Source: Deuterostichococcus epilithicus (Eukaryota; Chlorophyta; Trebouxiophyceae; Prasiolales; Stichococcaceae). From it: 64,000 nt of DNA. Numbering within the stretch: position 1 is the stretch's first letter; the number at the start of each line of letters is the position of its first letter. A model generated the notes under the pieces. That model ran no database searches. It was not told the DNA's origin and saw only the letters and a program-made list of their open reading frames with translations. Below are positions 46,601 through 56,416 of the stretch, piece by piece. The position numbers and the translations under genes are program-made. The stretch covers positions 1,054,082-1,118,081 of the forward strand of contig JAVTLE010000011.1 in assembly GCA_033439295.1 (NCBI GenBank), in the 5' to 3' direction.

Positions 46601-48567
46601 GTGGTGCTGGCAACACGCTGCTGTCGGACTGCAAGCAGGGCGAAGCATGCGCAAGGAGGTTGTTTCAAGCAATCGAAAATCATGACCCAGCCAATATGCC
46701 TGTAGTGCCTGCAGGCTGCTGCCTGCTGTTAGAATGTCAGTGTCCGAGTATGTGCTGTAGATTGCGCCACAGGCAGCAAGTCCGAATCAACTACATGAAC
46801 AGCCAATTACCACCCCCTCCCCCCTCGTGCCTGCGCAGCACCTTGCAGCCCAAAAGTCAGACTCGAGTTGTGCGCGGCAGAAATATGACGAGGGCTGAAC
46901 GGGGCTGGCGCGTGGCGGGGTATGCACCATCAGGTCCCACAAGTGCCACCCTCACTGGACTGCAACCCACGTCCATCCCGGCAGGGGCGCCAACAAGGGC
47001 GGCTGGACGTGGCCAGCGCGCAGCGCGGTGCATGGCCCTGCAACGGCAACTCAATCCTGACAGCCGAGCCTGTGCGGTGTGTTTGGCAGGGGCGTCAACG
47101 AGGGCGGCTGGAGGGGGCTGGCGCGCGGTGCGGTGCGCGGTGCGACAGGCGCCCTGGTTCGCCCCCTGGCCGCGGCGCTGGAGGCCTCCGCAACCTTCGC
47201 CGATGGCATCCGCAAGGCCGTCGGCGGCGGCGGCGGCTCCGCCGTGCGGTACGTGTTTGTCCTGCATCGCCGCCTGACCATCACATCGAATGATGGCTTT
47301 GCCTGAATCGAGCCACTATTCAACACCCTCCAAAGCCGTCCGGAGGTTCAAAAGCAGACCCTGGTGCTCGATGGGCCGCAAGGCTGCTGGGCAGGGTTGT
47401 GCACAACATCGCTATGGGGGGCCCAGCCTCTGACGGACACCTGGCTGGAGCGCGGGCACACTGCACGCATCTCGGCCGGTGTCTCCATGCTAAACCCTTC
47501 TGCAGATGCATGCGTTCGTCTTCCCGCAGGCGCCGACCGCCGAGGTACGTGGACCCAGTGCGCCCGTTGCAGCAATACAGCTGGTGGGAGGCGGCGGGGC
47601 GGCTGCTGCTGCGGCAGCTGCGGGGCGGTGCTTTCGAGCGTGAGGGCTTCCTCGGCTGCGTGCCGCTGGCGCCGCCGCACAGCTTCGTCGTGGCCACCTG
47701 CCAGTGCGACTCCTCGCCTGCCTCCTATTTTCGCAAAGCCCCCAGTGCATCGCATGTCTTTCATGTCGTTCTGCACGCACGCGCTTAGCAGCCAGGTGCT
47801 CAGTCGAGCTCGTGGGCAGCCACCAAGCGCAGGTTTGGCCCAGTGGTCTGAAAACACGATTGTCTCAAAGCAAAGACGCACCTGTGCCTTGCGCAATGGC
47901 AGGCACGTGCTGCACCTCACGGCGGAAGCGGGGCAGGCCCGGCCTGTGCTGCACTGGGCGTGCGCGGCAGAGGATTTGGAACACATCGGCCGCGACGGCG
48001 CTGCCGTGCAGCTGCTTGCGATGGCGCCGCCGCCGCGCATCGAGCTGCGCCCGTCGCCGTTCCACGGCGCCGGCGGCGNGCNGGGCGCCGCGGCCGCCGC
48101 AGCCGCGCTGCCGGCGCTGCCGGGCGGCGCTGGCGGCCGCGCTGAGGCCTTTGCGCCGGCGCCCTTCTTCTCCGCCATCTTACAGGCAAGGCACTGCAGC
48201 AGCTTGCATCTCCGGCAGGTTCCCGTCCCCGACTGCACTAGCCTGATCAGTCACCAGTTTCTCGCCGCTCCCGATGCATCGCTGCAGAACCAGCAGCTGC
48301 AGGGCGGGGCAGGTGCAGTCCCAGGCCCGCATGGCAGGGCAGGTGCAGCCCCAGGCCCGCATGGCAGCGCTACACCTCGTGCCCACATCAAGGTCGGAGT
48401 CTTCGGGCTGAAGAAGCCCTTGCTTGCGGCTGCAGTGCGGCAGCGGGGGGGACGCGGCGCAGCTGGAGGCGCTGCTGCGGGCTGTGCGGGCGCAGGCGGT
48501 GCCCCGCCGCGCCTATGTCGGCCACGGCCTGGTCATTTCTGCGGCCGCCGCGCCGGCTGACGCCTGA
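21646..48567 (+). CDS. VPS13: VPS13-family bridge-like lipid transfer protein (giant gene)
   Basis: Nearly 60 exons over 27 kb on one strand encode about 4,100 aa in the canonical VPS13 order: Chorein_N, repeating beta-groove segments, a WD40-like VAB/SHR-binding region, the APT1-like region, ATG2_C-type helices and a PH-like C-terminus. VPS13 proteins form a hydrophobic channel that carries phospholipids between organelles at contact sites. Phases close across most junctions; uncertain are one or more exons at 22894-23172, the ends near 33071 and 33600, and exons at 37000-37500 and 38220. The start ATG opens MFESWVSELLASYLGHFVDI, typical of chorein. The stop is TGA at 48565-48567. Five introns need GC donors. 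Three long exons add Ala-rich low-complexity sequence. N bases fall near 27618, 32219, 39244 and 48079. Confidence 0.93.
22774..28704 (+). other. VPS13 extended-chorein channel segment
   Basis: Phase-joined exons include 22774-22893, 23173-23376, 23605-23720, 23896-24079, 24428-24564, 24678-24759, 25037-25168, 25368-25581, 25798-25914, 26106-26320, 26546-26788, 26871-26962, 27140-27260, 27509-27910, 28101-28321 and 28554-28704. Recognisable VPS13 marks are RIADAAEVWKLRAKYAAVRP, WQYAAKAVLMDVHLE, RRQYISLYQRKL, EDVELFRLLAE and GWMQWGVSTAAGYLGYLP. Further beta-strand repeats follow (VDVRPLQLAYRP, VRLEPLAIAL). This part forms the lipid groove. Confidence 0.85.
24318..24380 (+). repeat. In-frame decayed copy of the next VPS13 exon
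   Basis: It encodes AMAMESRFAAKDAELSRLLA against AMATLESRFEAEDVELFRLLA in the real exon at 24428-24564, about 120 bases downstream. Reading frame and AG-like and GT-like ends survive, so it could be an alternative exon or a decayed duplicate. Confidence 0.65.
28942..33071 (+). other. VPS13 Ala/Gly/Pro-rich low-complexity insertions
   Basis: Three very long exons (28942-30015, 30265-31373 and 32007 to about 33071) are joined through 31630-31795. Short structured strands flank long Ala-, Ser-, Pro- and Gly-rich runs, including a repeated AAQPQDAAAKPQD unit near 30937-30978. An acidic DGDDDGDFFDMEDD patch lies near 32496-32535 and may be an FFAT-like, VAP-binding stretch, which is inference. 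These exons add roughly 1,000 residues compared with a minimal VPS13. Confidence 0.7.
34221..41742 (+). other. VPS13 middle and VAB/SHR-binding adaptor domain
   Basis: Landmarks in order are VTLLLDVYNHGCMGWEPVVEP (34651-34779), SPYWVSNDTG (35237-35404), LRLCNSTELALQVGW (36315-36506), RPPLLLDNELPMPLGV (37598-37710), FSCALWVYNCSGLPLAL (38446-38589), YWSEPLQLDALGA (40275-40448), VMPRYVLHNLLEVPLQ (40672-40797), AGWLWSGAIGLDTPGD (41005-41141) and LRPYSALDYAWDEPGLPH (41605-41742). This order matches the six-fold VAB propeller that binds adaptors with PxP motifs. Introns at 41142 and 41464 have GC donors confirmed by phase. Confidence 0.85.
37487..37541 (+). repeat. Decayed copy of a VPS13 exon with CTG expansion
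   Basis: It matches 37616-37657, the RPPLLLDN-coding part of the exon at 37598-37710. The Leu (CTG) run has grown from three units in the exon to eight in the copy. Confidence 0.65.
42401..42428 (+). repeat. Copy of the next VPS13 exon start
   Basis: It is nearly identical to 42462-42489; the 19-base core ACGGACCTGACAGCGCACC is exact. It lies 61 bases upstream, inside the preceding intron. Confidence 0.75.
42920..42973 (+). repeat. Copy of the next VPS13 exon start, with acceptor
   Basis: About 44 of 54 bases match 43026-43079. It starts at the same CAG acceptor and stays in frame: VRLEITGFGVPVVGPTQ against VRIEVAGVGVSVVGPTQ in the real exon. It ends 55 bases before the real exon. Confidence 0.75.
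43737..43765 (+). repeat. Short copy of the next VPS13 exon
   Basis: It matches 43848-43875 with few changes over GTGGCGCCGCTGGCGCT. Weaker similarity extends upstream to the start of the real exon. Confidence 0.55.
44021..44097 (+). repeat. 26-base direct repeat in a VPS13 intron
   Basis: Units at 44021-44046 and 44072-44097 differ at one base and start 51 bases apart. They carry a GCATGCGCGAGTCGGAA core. Confidence 0.8.
44402..44720 (+). repeat. Three decayed copies of one VPS13 exon start in its intron
   Basis: Copies at about 44402-44443, 44573-44632 and 44671-44720 each begin with an AG acceptor followed by a sequence like GCGAGCGGCGGGGC, as in the real exon at 44788. Each extends 30-60 bases. 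They differ from one another and from the exon, which suggests duplications of different age. Confidence 0.7.
46888..47030 (+). repeat. Two decayed copies of a VPS13 exon start
   Basis: Copies at about 46888-46920 and 46979-47030 resemble the start of the exon at 47090-47248 (GGCAG acceptor, then codons for GVNEGGWRGLARG). Both lie in the preceding intron, about 100 bases apart. Confidence 0.65.
48307..48366 (+). repeat. 30-base tandem repeat in the last VPS13 intron
   Basis: Units 48307-48336 and 48337-48366 differ at a single base. The repeat lies between the last two coding exons. Confidence 0.85.
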
Positions 48568-49098
48568 TGCTCGGGGCACAGTGCTGGTGAAGCAGGACCG
48601 CAGCATGCTTCTGAAAGGATCTGATGGATGACACAGCAGCCCTTTTCAGGCGAAGGAGATTTGGAGTCGGTGCAATTGTTCTCTTCAGGAGGTGAAGCAC
48701 ATAGACATTGACATAGGCTGCGAGCACACATTGGTGCAGTCGGCGAGCCCGCTGTGCCAGGCCGCCTTTCCAACGTGGTATATCGGTGTTTCAGGACCAG
48801 AGGGGTTGTTGCATCGCTCGGGATTGTGTGCTTGTCTTCGTGGGTTCGTTTGATGGTCAGAGGCAACCATGTCTGGAAGCTGACAGCCGCTCAACGTCCT
48901 GCACGAGCTCCCACAGCCCGTCAGCCACAAGCTGCCCACGGGGTGTCGCCGCCACTGGGCTGCCGAAGCTGCCGCCAACTCCCTGTGCTGCATGCCCCTG
49001 CTGCGAGCCTGCATGCCCGTTTCGAAGTTCCGCCATGTGCCTGGTATTTGCGCTATGAGCCTGCTCAATGCTTCCAGCAGCAGGTCTGGCACTGCAGC
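48568..49098. other. Convergent 3' region after VPS13
   Basis: No gene is recognised. A long minus-strand frame (48857-49240) is open but is out of phase with the preceding tail-anchored gene, so it is treated as 3' sequence. Confidence 0.4.
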
Positions 49099-50269
49099 TC
49101 AGCCCGGGACATTCTGGCGCGCGACCCGGGTGTTGGGGTTCCGCGGCCAAGTCGGCAGCATCGTAGAACACCCCAGATGCGCCAGCAGCAGGGTCAAACC
49201 GGAGCAACCGCGGACCAGTGACACCAGGCTCCACCTGCACATGGTGCCGTCAAGTCGACCACCCAGCAGGATTGCCAGAAGCAGCGGACGCCCTGAATAG
49301 GAGCAGCAAGGCTAGCAGCAGCAGTAGCGAGGCTGCAAGCAGCATGCGCAAGGCTGCTGCATGAGCGCACCTGTGAAACCGCCGCAGCAGCAGACACCTC
49401 GTCCCCAACCAGGCCGCTGTGGGTCGCAGTTGTGAATGTGTGTTGGTCTGTGCTGCACCGTATTGGAGGTGCTGACGCTTGGCTCGGCTGCTGCCGGCAG
49501 TCAGTGCTGTGCAGGTCACTGAGTGTGGCGGCTGTGGTGCCCAGGCTACCATCCGTCTGTGCTGCTGCCTCTCTGCGCAGACTGGCCTGCTTTTGGCGAG
49601 CAGCAAATACTTGCAGTCAGAGGTACACAGCGGCAATGAGAACCTCTTTGTTAGCTTTAGGCAGGGCAGCCAGGGGCATGCGATGCCAGGCTCAGCGGGG
49701 AAAGGGAGGGGAGGGAGGAGGGTGCGTGACGCTTCGCTGACCTGCTGCTGGAACCGCTGCAGGAGCGCATATGCCTATGCAAGCTTCCTCCTGGCACTGC
49801 ATGCACCAATGTTGGTTTTGCACCTGTTGCTGCTGCAGCACTGATCATCCACACAAGCGAATGCCATGAGAGAAAACATACCTGACATTTTTCTTTTGCC
49901 AGCCCCTCGTTCGCAGCCTGGAGGCTCGTTGCCCTCTCATCCAGCAGTCCGCACGCCGCTGCCTCCTGCGCAGGCGCACGTAGCTTCATACATGGTTGCA
50001 GGTCTCATCTTTAAGCCTTGAAGATATCAACCTGCCCCAAGATTGCATGTACCTCTTTCCGGTGCTGCCTCAAGAGGTCCAGCTCCTGCTGCAGCTCGAC
50101 AACCTGCACCAGGCGCTGCAGTGGATGAAGCGATCTGATGAAGACAGACATTGGTGACGCTGGGGTTTCCGTCCAGCCTTGAAATTACCTGATGCACTAT
50201 TCTTTTAACCTTGGCTCTGTCCTCCGCGCAAAGCGACGGCAGAGTGCCAGCCTTTGGGTCGTTGAGCAT
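49099..50269 (-). CDS. Small coiled-coil tail-anchored membrane protein, unknown function
   Basis: Seven exons (50189-50269, 50053-50115, 49882-49965, a 15-base micro-exon 49742-49756, 49459-49586, 49263-49370, 49099-49234) join in phase to 204 aa. The N-terminal half is charged and helical (AEDRAKVKRIVHQ, VVELQQELDLLRQHRKE, LDERATSLQAANEGLAKEK) and should form a coiled coil. A Ser/Thr/Gln-rich linker follows, then one strong hydrophobic segment (SLLLLLALLLLF) and a short tail. The layout suggests a membrane-anchored tether of the Golgi, ER or nuclear envelope, but I do not recognise the family. An AG just before 50269 means a first exon further upstream is possible. The gene lies 435 bases downstream of CIA30 on the same strand. 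Confidence 0.5.
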
Positions 50270-50704
50270 GGGGATGGCCTGAGGCCAGTCCTCCGCTCAG
50301 TGCCTCTCGTCTTTTACACACTTGAAGAAAAGCTGTGATGGGTGCAAGAAACACATTCAATCAGCATTTTGATATTGCGCGATCACCGGCTGCGCCCGGC
50401 CCGCTGATTGCGATTTCAGATTGCGCGCGCCATACTTCCGGAAGCTGTTCAGGAATCTCACCGACTACCATGCAAGTAGGTAGCCATCACCGGACTCCAG
50501 CTTTGAGCAGCGCGCGGCTCGGCGCCGTGACTGAGATGCAGTCTGGCAAGAACGACGTCGCTTGCGCCCTTGCACCCTCCAGGAGTGTGCTCGCCAACCG
50601 TCACCGAACCGAATTTCAGCATGCCCGCCATAATTCTCGCTACACCCCCACCCCAAGTTTCAACATGCCTGCCAGTCACGTTTCTACAACCTTTTCCCCC
50701 GCAG

Positions 50705-52018
50705 TCAGAACGTGGCATGCAGCCGCCGGGCGCGAATCCAGTCCAGGTCCAGCCGGAAGTCGCCGTCGTCGTCGGCGCTGCCGGTGCCCGCGACCGAGAT
50801 GCCAAACCCCACAATGCGCCCCGGGTTCATGTCCTCCTCGCTGTCCACAAGCCGCCCCTTCCACGTCTGCAGGAAGCGGCCCAACGGCACCTCCACCTCC
50901 GCCCACTCCCCCTGCCTGCGGCCATGAATGGTGCTCCTCGTGAATGCCTGCAATACAGCCCAAATTGACCTGGTGACACCTCCTCTGACAGTGCTTCCAG
51001 GCTGCAAAGTCAAGGACCTGACTCTCGATGCAAGCTTCTGAATGTGCGGTCCACTGCACGATGTACCGCTGCTGGCATTGCTGTCCGGCGATGATACGGC
51101 GGCCTGGAGCACAGCACACGACCGCACCGGGCAAACAGGAAGGCCTGCCACACATCCTGCGATTTGGCATCCACGATCCAGTTCTCGGTGCGCAGGCTGG
51201 CAATGTACTTGCGGCCGTCGCCGCGCACTCGGTACGCCAGTGTGTCATAGTCCTCCAGGTTCAGCGGACCGTCCTGCACCTGCGTGCGGGGCATGGTGGG
51301 GCCTTCATGACGGCCGCGTCGCAGCCGAGCCCGGCGTTCCAGGCCTCCAGGCACCGTGATGAAAGACGGAGTGCTGCCACGAGAAACCCTTCGAACGCAT
51401 TCCACACAGGAATGTCGACCCCCTGGTGAAGGGTGACTGCCAGGCAGCGGCTGTGAGGGCTGGTGCATCCAAGAGGGCGGGGTGATCACTCGCCTCGGTG
51501 TTGATGCCGCAAAACCCGCTGCGCTGCAGGCGGCTATCGGGGTCGGTCAGCTGGCTGGAGATGCTCCCCTCAAAAGAGGCAATCCCCTGCAGACCGCAGG
51601 GACGCCGAGAGGCTCGGGCGTGGTGACGCAATGACGCCATGCACACGACGCCGCACAGCTTCACAGCGACTGGCATTGACGGCTGCACAAGTCCACATGT
51701 CAGACGGTCCAGGGCTGCTCAGAGCTGCTTGATAAAGCAGGACACCTTGTCGTTTTGAGAGGGGACCAGTGCCGCGCTGGTGCTGCCGCCAAGCGTCGCA
51801 TCAGTGTACACACTCCACAGTTTGAGGTTCTCCGGCCTTGCGAAGCTGTACAGCGCCTTTTCCGCCGGTGGATACGGATTTTGCACTACGGATGGAAAGA
51901 GTTAAACGTATTCAGGGGCTGGCGGTGCACGCGGGGCATGTTGCAAGCGCCAATGGGCATTATGCTCACCTCGCTGGATGTACTCTTGTGCGCCCCTGAC
52001 AAGCCTCCGCCAGCTCAT
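50705..52018 (-). CDS. CIA30/NDUFAF1-family complex I assembly factor
   Basis: Five exons (51970-52018, 51746-51885, 51494-51586, 51128-51279, 50705-50915) join in phase to 214 aa, nearly all CIA30 domain. Recognisable blocks are LYSFARPENLKLWSVYTDA then LGGSTSAAL, FEGSISSQL, LNLEDYDTLAYRVRGDGRKY, WQAFLFARQGEWAEVEVPL, a GRIVGFGISVAG strand and a final GDFRLDLDWIRARR. NDUFAF1 helps build the membrane arm of mitochondrial complex I; CIA30-like proteins are also found in plastids. The start MSWRRLVRGAQEYIQR is basic and short, so targeting is uncertain. The intron after 51494 has a GC donor (GAG then GCGAGT). The 3' end may use TGTAA near 50313-50317. Confidence 0.88.
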
Positions 52019-52711
52019 AAGCTTTGCAGCGGAAACTCAATCAGCCGCTATGCGCTGCCCAAACCAGGGTCGACGGAACCGTGGGCAAGCTCCGACACGT
52101 CGGCAAGTTACATATCGAGGAACAGCGCCCAGCTGGTCGGTCGCATTCCAGTCTCTTTGAGCAGTCGAGATTTGGTCAGCAAACAAAGTCTCTCAGGCAC
52201 AACCTGCAGGCCCAATGCAAGTCGTGAAGTTACACCTCGTGTGTGGCAGCACCCTTCCCCATTTCGCTTCCCGCCAAATTGCATCTTGTCAGCGCAATGC
52301 CTTCATTGGGGTCAGCTGGCACAAAAATTGGCACGAACGCGTCGATTTGTCTGTCAGGGAGCGTGTCCGAGTGGTCAAGTCTGCTATCTGCACCGTTGCA
52401 CTGTCGGCGAAGGTCTTGAGTCATCGACACATCCACAGGCCACAGGGAGCAGCCGACGGCTTCTCGCGCAGCGTGGGAGCACAGAAGGCTGTCAGAGAGA
52501 GGTTCCGAGCGGCGTGCTGCTGCCGCTGGTGGTGCACGTGCGGCCAGTCGCCGCAAGCAGCCATCTTGCTTCTTGCCTACATTACTCCGGGTCCGCGCGC
52601 AGGAGCAGGCACCCGCCCAACGGTAGCAGCAAGTGAGTCATGACTCGCGGCCGTCTGCCCCTGGTCGCATGCACGGGCTGACCAGTTGGCAGGATAAGCA
52701 GCAGTAGGGAT
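52019..52711. other. Intergenic, no gene recognised
   Basis: Open frames on both strands lack recognisable domains or phase-joined exons. This is the upstream region of the CIA30 gene. Confidence 0.4.
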
Positions 52712-52912
52712 TCAGAAGCCGAAGAGCTCGTACGACTGCCTTTGCATGTTCTTCACGCACTGTGCCCTCTTTTGAAAGTACAGCTTGGTCAGTTTGCACT
52801 CGTGTTTCACGACGGACAGCACCCTCACCTGGACCAGGCACTGATCCAGGATTTGGCTTCCTGCGCCGCTGCGCGCCTCGAACACTACGCACCTTCGCAC
52901 CGCAGGAGGCAT
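52712..52912 (-). CDS. Small ORF of 66 aa, unknown
   Basis: An intronless frame from ATG at 52912 to TGA at 52712 encodes a basic, Cys-containing protein: ILDQCLVQVRVL, KHECKLTKLYFQKRAQC and QRQSYELFGF at the end. Four spaced cysteines and helical stretches recall small mitochondrial CHCH-type assembly proteins, but the spacing is not the twin CX9C pattern. It lies head-to-head with the next plus-strand gene. It may be real because its codons look natural and differ from the noise around it, or it may be a chance frame in a leader. Confidence 0.3.
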   Translation of the reverse strand: MPPAVRRCVVFEARSGAGSQILDQCLVQVRVLSVVKHECKLTKLYFQKRAQCVKNMQRQSYELFGF

Positions 52913-52954
52913 ACTCCGAAGCAGCCGCCACCTTGGCGGCAACTCGGAGGCGTC

Positions 52955-55408
52955 ATGGTGAAGGCCTCGCACGACATTTCACCGCGCTCGACGGCGGACC
53001 GCCATTTCACATCAGAGTCGGCGCAGAGCCTGCCGCCAGTGCGTGTGTGCACACCGCCGGCGCGCAGCGAGGGCTCTATACTGCGCGCCACCTACACGTC
53101 CAGCAGCAGCGATGCGTCAGACCGCACGCCGCCGCGGCGGACGCGGGCCGCCCCGCCGCCGCTGCCGGCAGCATGCAGGGGGAGGCGCTGCCGCACTGGC
53201 ACTCCTCGCCTGCTGGCGGCGGGGCTGAGGCGGCCTTCGGCTTTGTATCCTCACACAAGCAGGTGAGGGCCTGGAAGGAACCTTTGAGCGTCAAGGCCGA
53301 GCAGCCTGTGCTGTCCTCTGTGAAATGCTGGACATTGCGGTACTCGAGCCCCGCCCGTCCCCGTGCGAGGGGGCCAGAAATCGGGACAAGAATGTGCCCT
53401 TTTCACGCCTGCGTTTGCATCCTCGAATGCGAAGCCTCACGGTCTGACGCACGGACCTTTTTTCCGTCTACAGGAGCGCTTCAGGAGGGAGGGGTTCAGG
53501 ACGCAGGAGCTGGCGCACTCCGGCTGCGCCTCCCCCCGTGCGGCCTCCTGCCCGCGCTGCCCCGACAGCGAGGCGCGGCTGGCGGCTGCGCGTGATGCAG
53601 TGAGCGCCACCCCTCTCCTTCCTGGCAGCGTGCGCCGGCAGTGGACCTCCACAGCTGCTGCGCTCATCTTGTCCGTGGCTGTACCATGGATGCGGGCCAT
53701 CCGTGCGACCCCACGCTCCTGACTGCAGTGCGCCCTCGTTTCCGATTTCATCACTCCTGTTGCGCGTCTTGCAAGGTTGTCGACCTGATGGTGCGGCTGA
53801 CGGACGCCACGGAGGAGCGTGACGAGGCACTCGAGGCGGCTGCACGCGAGTGGCGTCTCGCCGAGCTCCTGCGCCAGCAGCTGGCGGGTGAGGACCTGTT
53901 CCTGCTTCCCTGGCTCCCCTCCGTGCGCAGGAGCCGCTGAGGTTGTGCTGTGTAACGCCCGCCCCCGCCTGCGAGGTGGGCGGCGCCTCCATCTGGGGGG
54001 ATGCACAGGGAGAGGGGAGGGGCAATCCGGCTGCCAGACAGGCTGACGGTTCTGCCGCGCGCAGTTCCGTTCATGCACGCGGAATGGCGTCCGTGCAGTC
54101 ATCTGGGTGGCTCTGCTGTCGCAGGGGCTCAGCAAAGCGGTTTAAGCCAGCCCACCCGATGTGCCCGCAGGCACGCCCGGCCACCCCACGGCAGAGGCCG
54201 CCTTCAGCGGCGGCCTGCGCTCCTCGCGCCTGCCGCGGGCGCGCACCCCCGAGACGGCATTTGACGCCGACTGGGAGGCGGCGCGGCGGAACCTGGCAGC
54301 GCAGGAGAGCCCCTTCCTGACGCCGCGGAGCAGCTTTGCGTCGCCCGTGCAGCAGGGACGGCAGAGGCGTCAGAGCGGCAGCAGCTCGCCGGCATTCTAC
54401 TCGCCGGCGCAGCAGCTGTCCCCGGGGCTGCCGCCGCAGACGGGCCAGGAACCAGGTGCGGCGCTTGCCTCGAAGCGGAGGTCGCCGGCGCAGCGCCGCC
54501 TGGACGACGGCAGCGGTTCCGCCTGGCGCACGTCGCCGCGGCAGCCATCNCGGCAGCCGCCGGCGCCGCAGCCGGCATCGGCCGCATCTTTGCTGACGCC
54601 GCAGCAGGCTGCGCTGCGCCAGGAGCGGGCAGAACGCTCTGCGGCGGAGGAGCGCGCGGCGCAGCTGGAGCAGCGGCTGCGCGCCGCCGACGGCGTCATC
54701 TGGCGCCTGCTGTCGGAGCCGCACGCGCCCGGCGGCGGCGGCGCCTCCATGGCCGACATCGCAGCGCAGCTGAGCGGCGACCTGCATGGCCGTTCGCAGG
54801 CCGCCGCCGGCGATGCGGGCGGCGGTCGCATCAGCGGTGCGGCGGATGCAGACAGCTTGCTGAAGCGCCTGCAGGACCTCGCAGCGCAGGCGGCTGACGC
54901 CAGCAGCCGAAGCGGCGGCGGCGCCAGCAGCGAGTGCCGCAGCAGCGGCGGGCGCCTGCGGCACGAAAGCGAGGTCTGGCAGCACGCCCGGCGGCACCGC
55001 CTGAGCTCCTTCTCGCAGGAGCGGCCAGAGTGGCCGGGGGCCAATGTCCCGGACGGTGCCGCGGCTGCGTCGCCCGCGGCGAGGGCCGACAGCCCTGCAC
55101 ATCTGCCGCGGGCCAACGGCAGGCTGCTGTCGGAGATGCACGCCGCGGTGGCGCAGATTGACGCCGCTGCCGGGCGGCTGGGCGCTCGCAGCGCAGCTGG
55201 CAGCTGGGCGGCATCACCCGCAGCGTCGCTGGCGCCGGCTGGCGGCGCGGAAGCGGAGCTGCGGGCGGCCGCCGCAACGCGGGTCGCCCTGAAGCGCGCC
55301 CGCATGGATATGGTGGCGGCCGCGCGCACATTGGCATGCCGCAAGGCCGAGACGACGCGGCTGCTGAGCCCCTCCCAGGTGCGGCCTGTGGGCAGCAGGA
55401 ACTGCTGA
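52955..55408 (+). CDS. Disordered coiled-coil protein, unknown function
   Basis: Phase-joined exons are 53173-53262 (in-frame ATG 53173), 53474-53599, 53776-53887 and 54171-55408, giving 521 aa. An alternative start at 52955 (MVKASHDISPRS) would need an intron 53039-53178. The middle contains short helices with high coiled-coil propensity (ERDEALEAAAREWRLAELLR; later AALRQERAERSAAEERAAQLE and LLKRLQDLAAQAAD), separated by Ser/Pro/Arg-rich disorder. The end, rich in Ala and Arg, reads through to TGA at 55406-55408. No catalytic motif is seen. Such a layout fits centrosomal, cytoskeletal or scaffold proteins, but nothing specific is recognised. TGTAA at 55742 could be its polyadenylation signal. 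One N at 54550. Confidence 0.6.
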
Positions 55409-56416
55409 GGCCTTTGTCCTCGGCCACCTGTGCGAGGCGAAGGAGTCGAGCTCTATGATGTTAGGTCAACCAGCAAATCGCCGTGGAGGGGAAGGATGAT
55501 GTAGGACTAGGGGTGATTCTAGCATGCTGCAGATCCGCAGGTGGCAACTTTCCAGCATCTTGCCTTGTGGTTTCTGCGCTGTGGTTTAGATTATGCAGCT
55601 TTGAGGGCTGCCAGACGGAGTAGGTTTGCAGCGATTGACATTGGAGCTGCAAGTTCTGCGGCAGAAGCCCAGTTGGAACGGTGGTGCCGTTGGCTGTGAT
55701 GGATGACAGTGAAGCCTTGCAGTGATTGACACGAGCTCGGGTGTAAGTACGTACATTGGTCCATCGAAAGTGCGGTTGTGGAGGGAATTTCTGCTTTATG
55801 GTAGTTTGGCCGCAGCACTGGTTGCTTACATCCTTCATCTCCTCCTGGCACAAACTAAGTTGAGTGGTCCTGAGGTGCAGTCCAACTGCTCCCACTGCCT
55901 ACAGCCAGGCTGATCGACTAACTGCACTCTGAAACATTCAGCAACCTGATTGCAGCCGCCGCCCATGCATCTGATGGCCCCTGGGTCGCCCCATGCAATG
56001 ATGGTGCAAGGAGTCAAAGAAGTAACAAAATGCCGGTTCACGGTCTATCCCACCGAAACTTTCTCGCGTCACAAAGCCTGAATGCGCCGCATGCTCATGC
56101 CTAACCCAAGCAGGATGCTGGCATCTCACGCATTGGCACAGTATCGCCAGGCTCATGCCGTCCCCACTTCCGCCGCTTCAGTCGCGGCAAACTGCACAAG
56201 AAGAAGAAGCGGAAGTCTCAGCTGGCGGTCTTGCATGCACTGGCGAAAGGAAACTCTGGGGTGTGACAATGTCAGCTTGCGTGCGAGCTGCCCATGCAGA
56301 CAGATGATGGCAGTAGGCGCATGGGTGCACGGCATTGTTTCTCAGTTACTGACCTGCCCTGTCTACGTTGAAGATGCCATAACCCTGCAAACACTGCCAA
56401 GGTGCAAGTACTTTCG
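55409..56416. other. Convergent 3' region with polyadenylation words on both strands
   Basis: TGTAA occurs on plus at about 55742-55746 and on minus at about 55826-55830, so the 3' ends of the two flanking genes may overlap. A 63-codon plus frame (55722-55913) contains a possible membrane helix (YGSLAAALVAYILHLLL), but nothing else supports it as a gene. Confidence 0.4.

Larger units (their letters stand above)
42060..48567 (+). other. VPS13 C-terminal region: APT1-like, ATG2_C-like and PH-like
   Basis: Exons run from 42060-42157 (RAEGPTR) through 42458-42641, 43029-43163, 43439-43622, 43819-43947, 44788-44952, 45313-45498, 45723-45838, 45970-46108, 46406-46526, 47090-47248, 47530-47703 and 47903-48185 to 48436-48567, all in phase. 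Markers are VSVVGPTQELLYVVV, VQVDNALPEAVHPVLL, VYIEHARLSSLDASLTF, VSRHYTRAALPQLFKLL, GFVAGTSALVGNTVFAF, RPPRYVDPVRPLQQYS and a final PH-like ending. Amphipathic ATG2_C helices target the acceptor membrane and lipid droplets in known VPS13 proteins. Confidence 0.88.

Noticed and set aside
21646-48567. Several separate genes instead of one VPS13
   Set aside because: Domain order, strand and phases run continuously from Chorein_N to the PH-like end as in known VPS13; no internal promoter or polyadenylation break is needed.
48857-49240. Minus-strand frame reading GVTGPRLLRFDPAAG
   Set aside because: It is out of phase with the tail-anchored gene; the phase-correct frame stops at 49099.
52742-53266. 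Plus-strand 174-codon frame as the start of the coiled-coil gene
   Set aside because: Its frame does not match the downstream exons without an added intron, so only the ATG at 52955 was kept as an alternative start.
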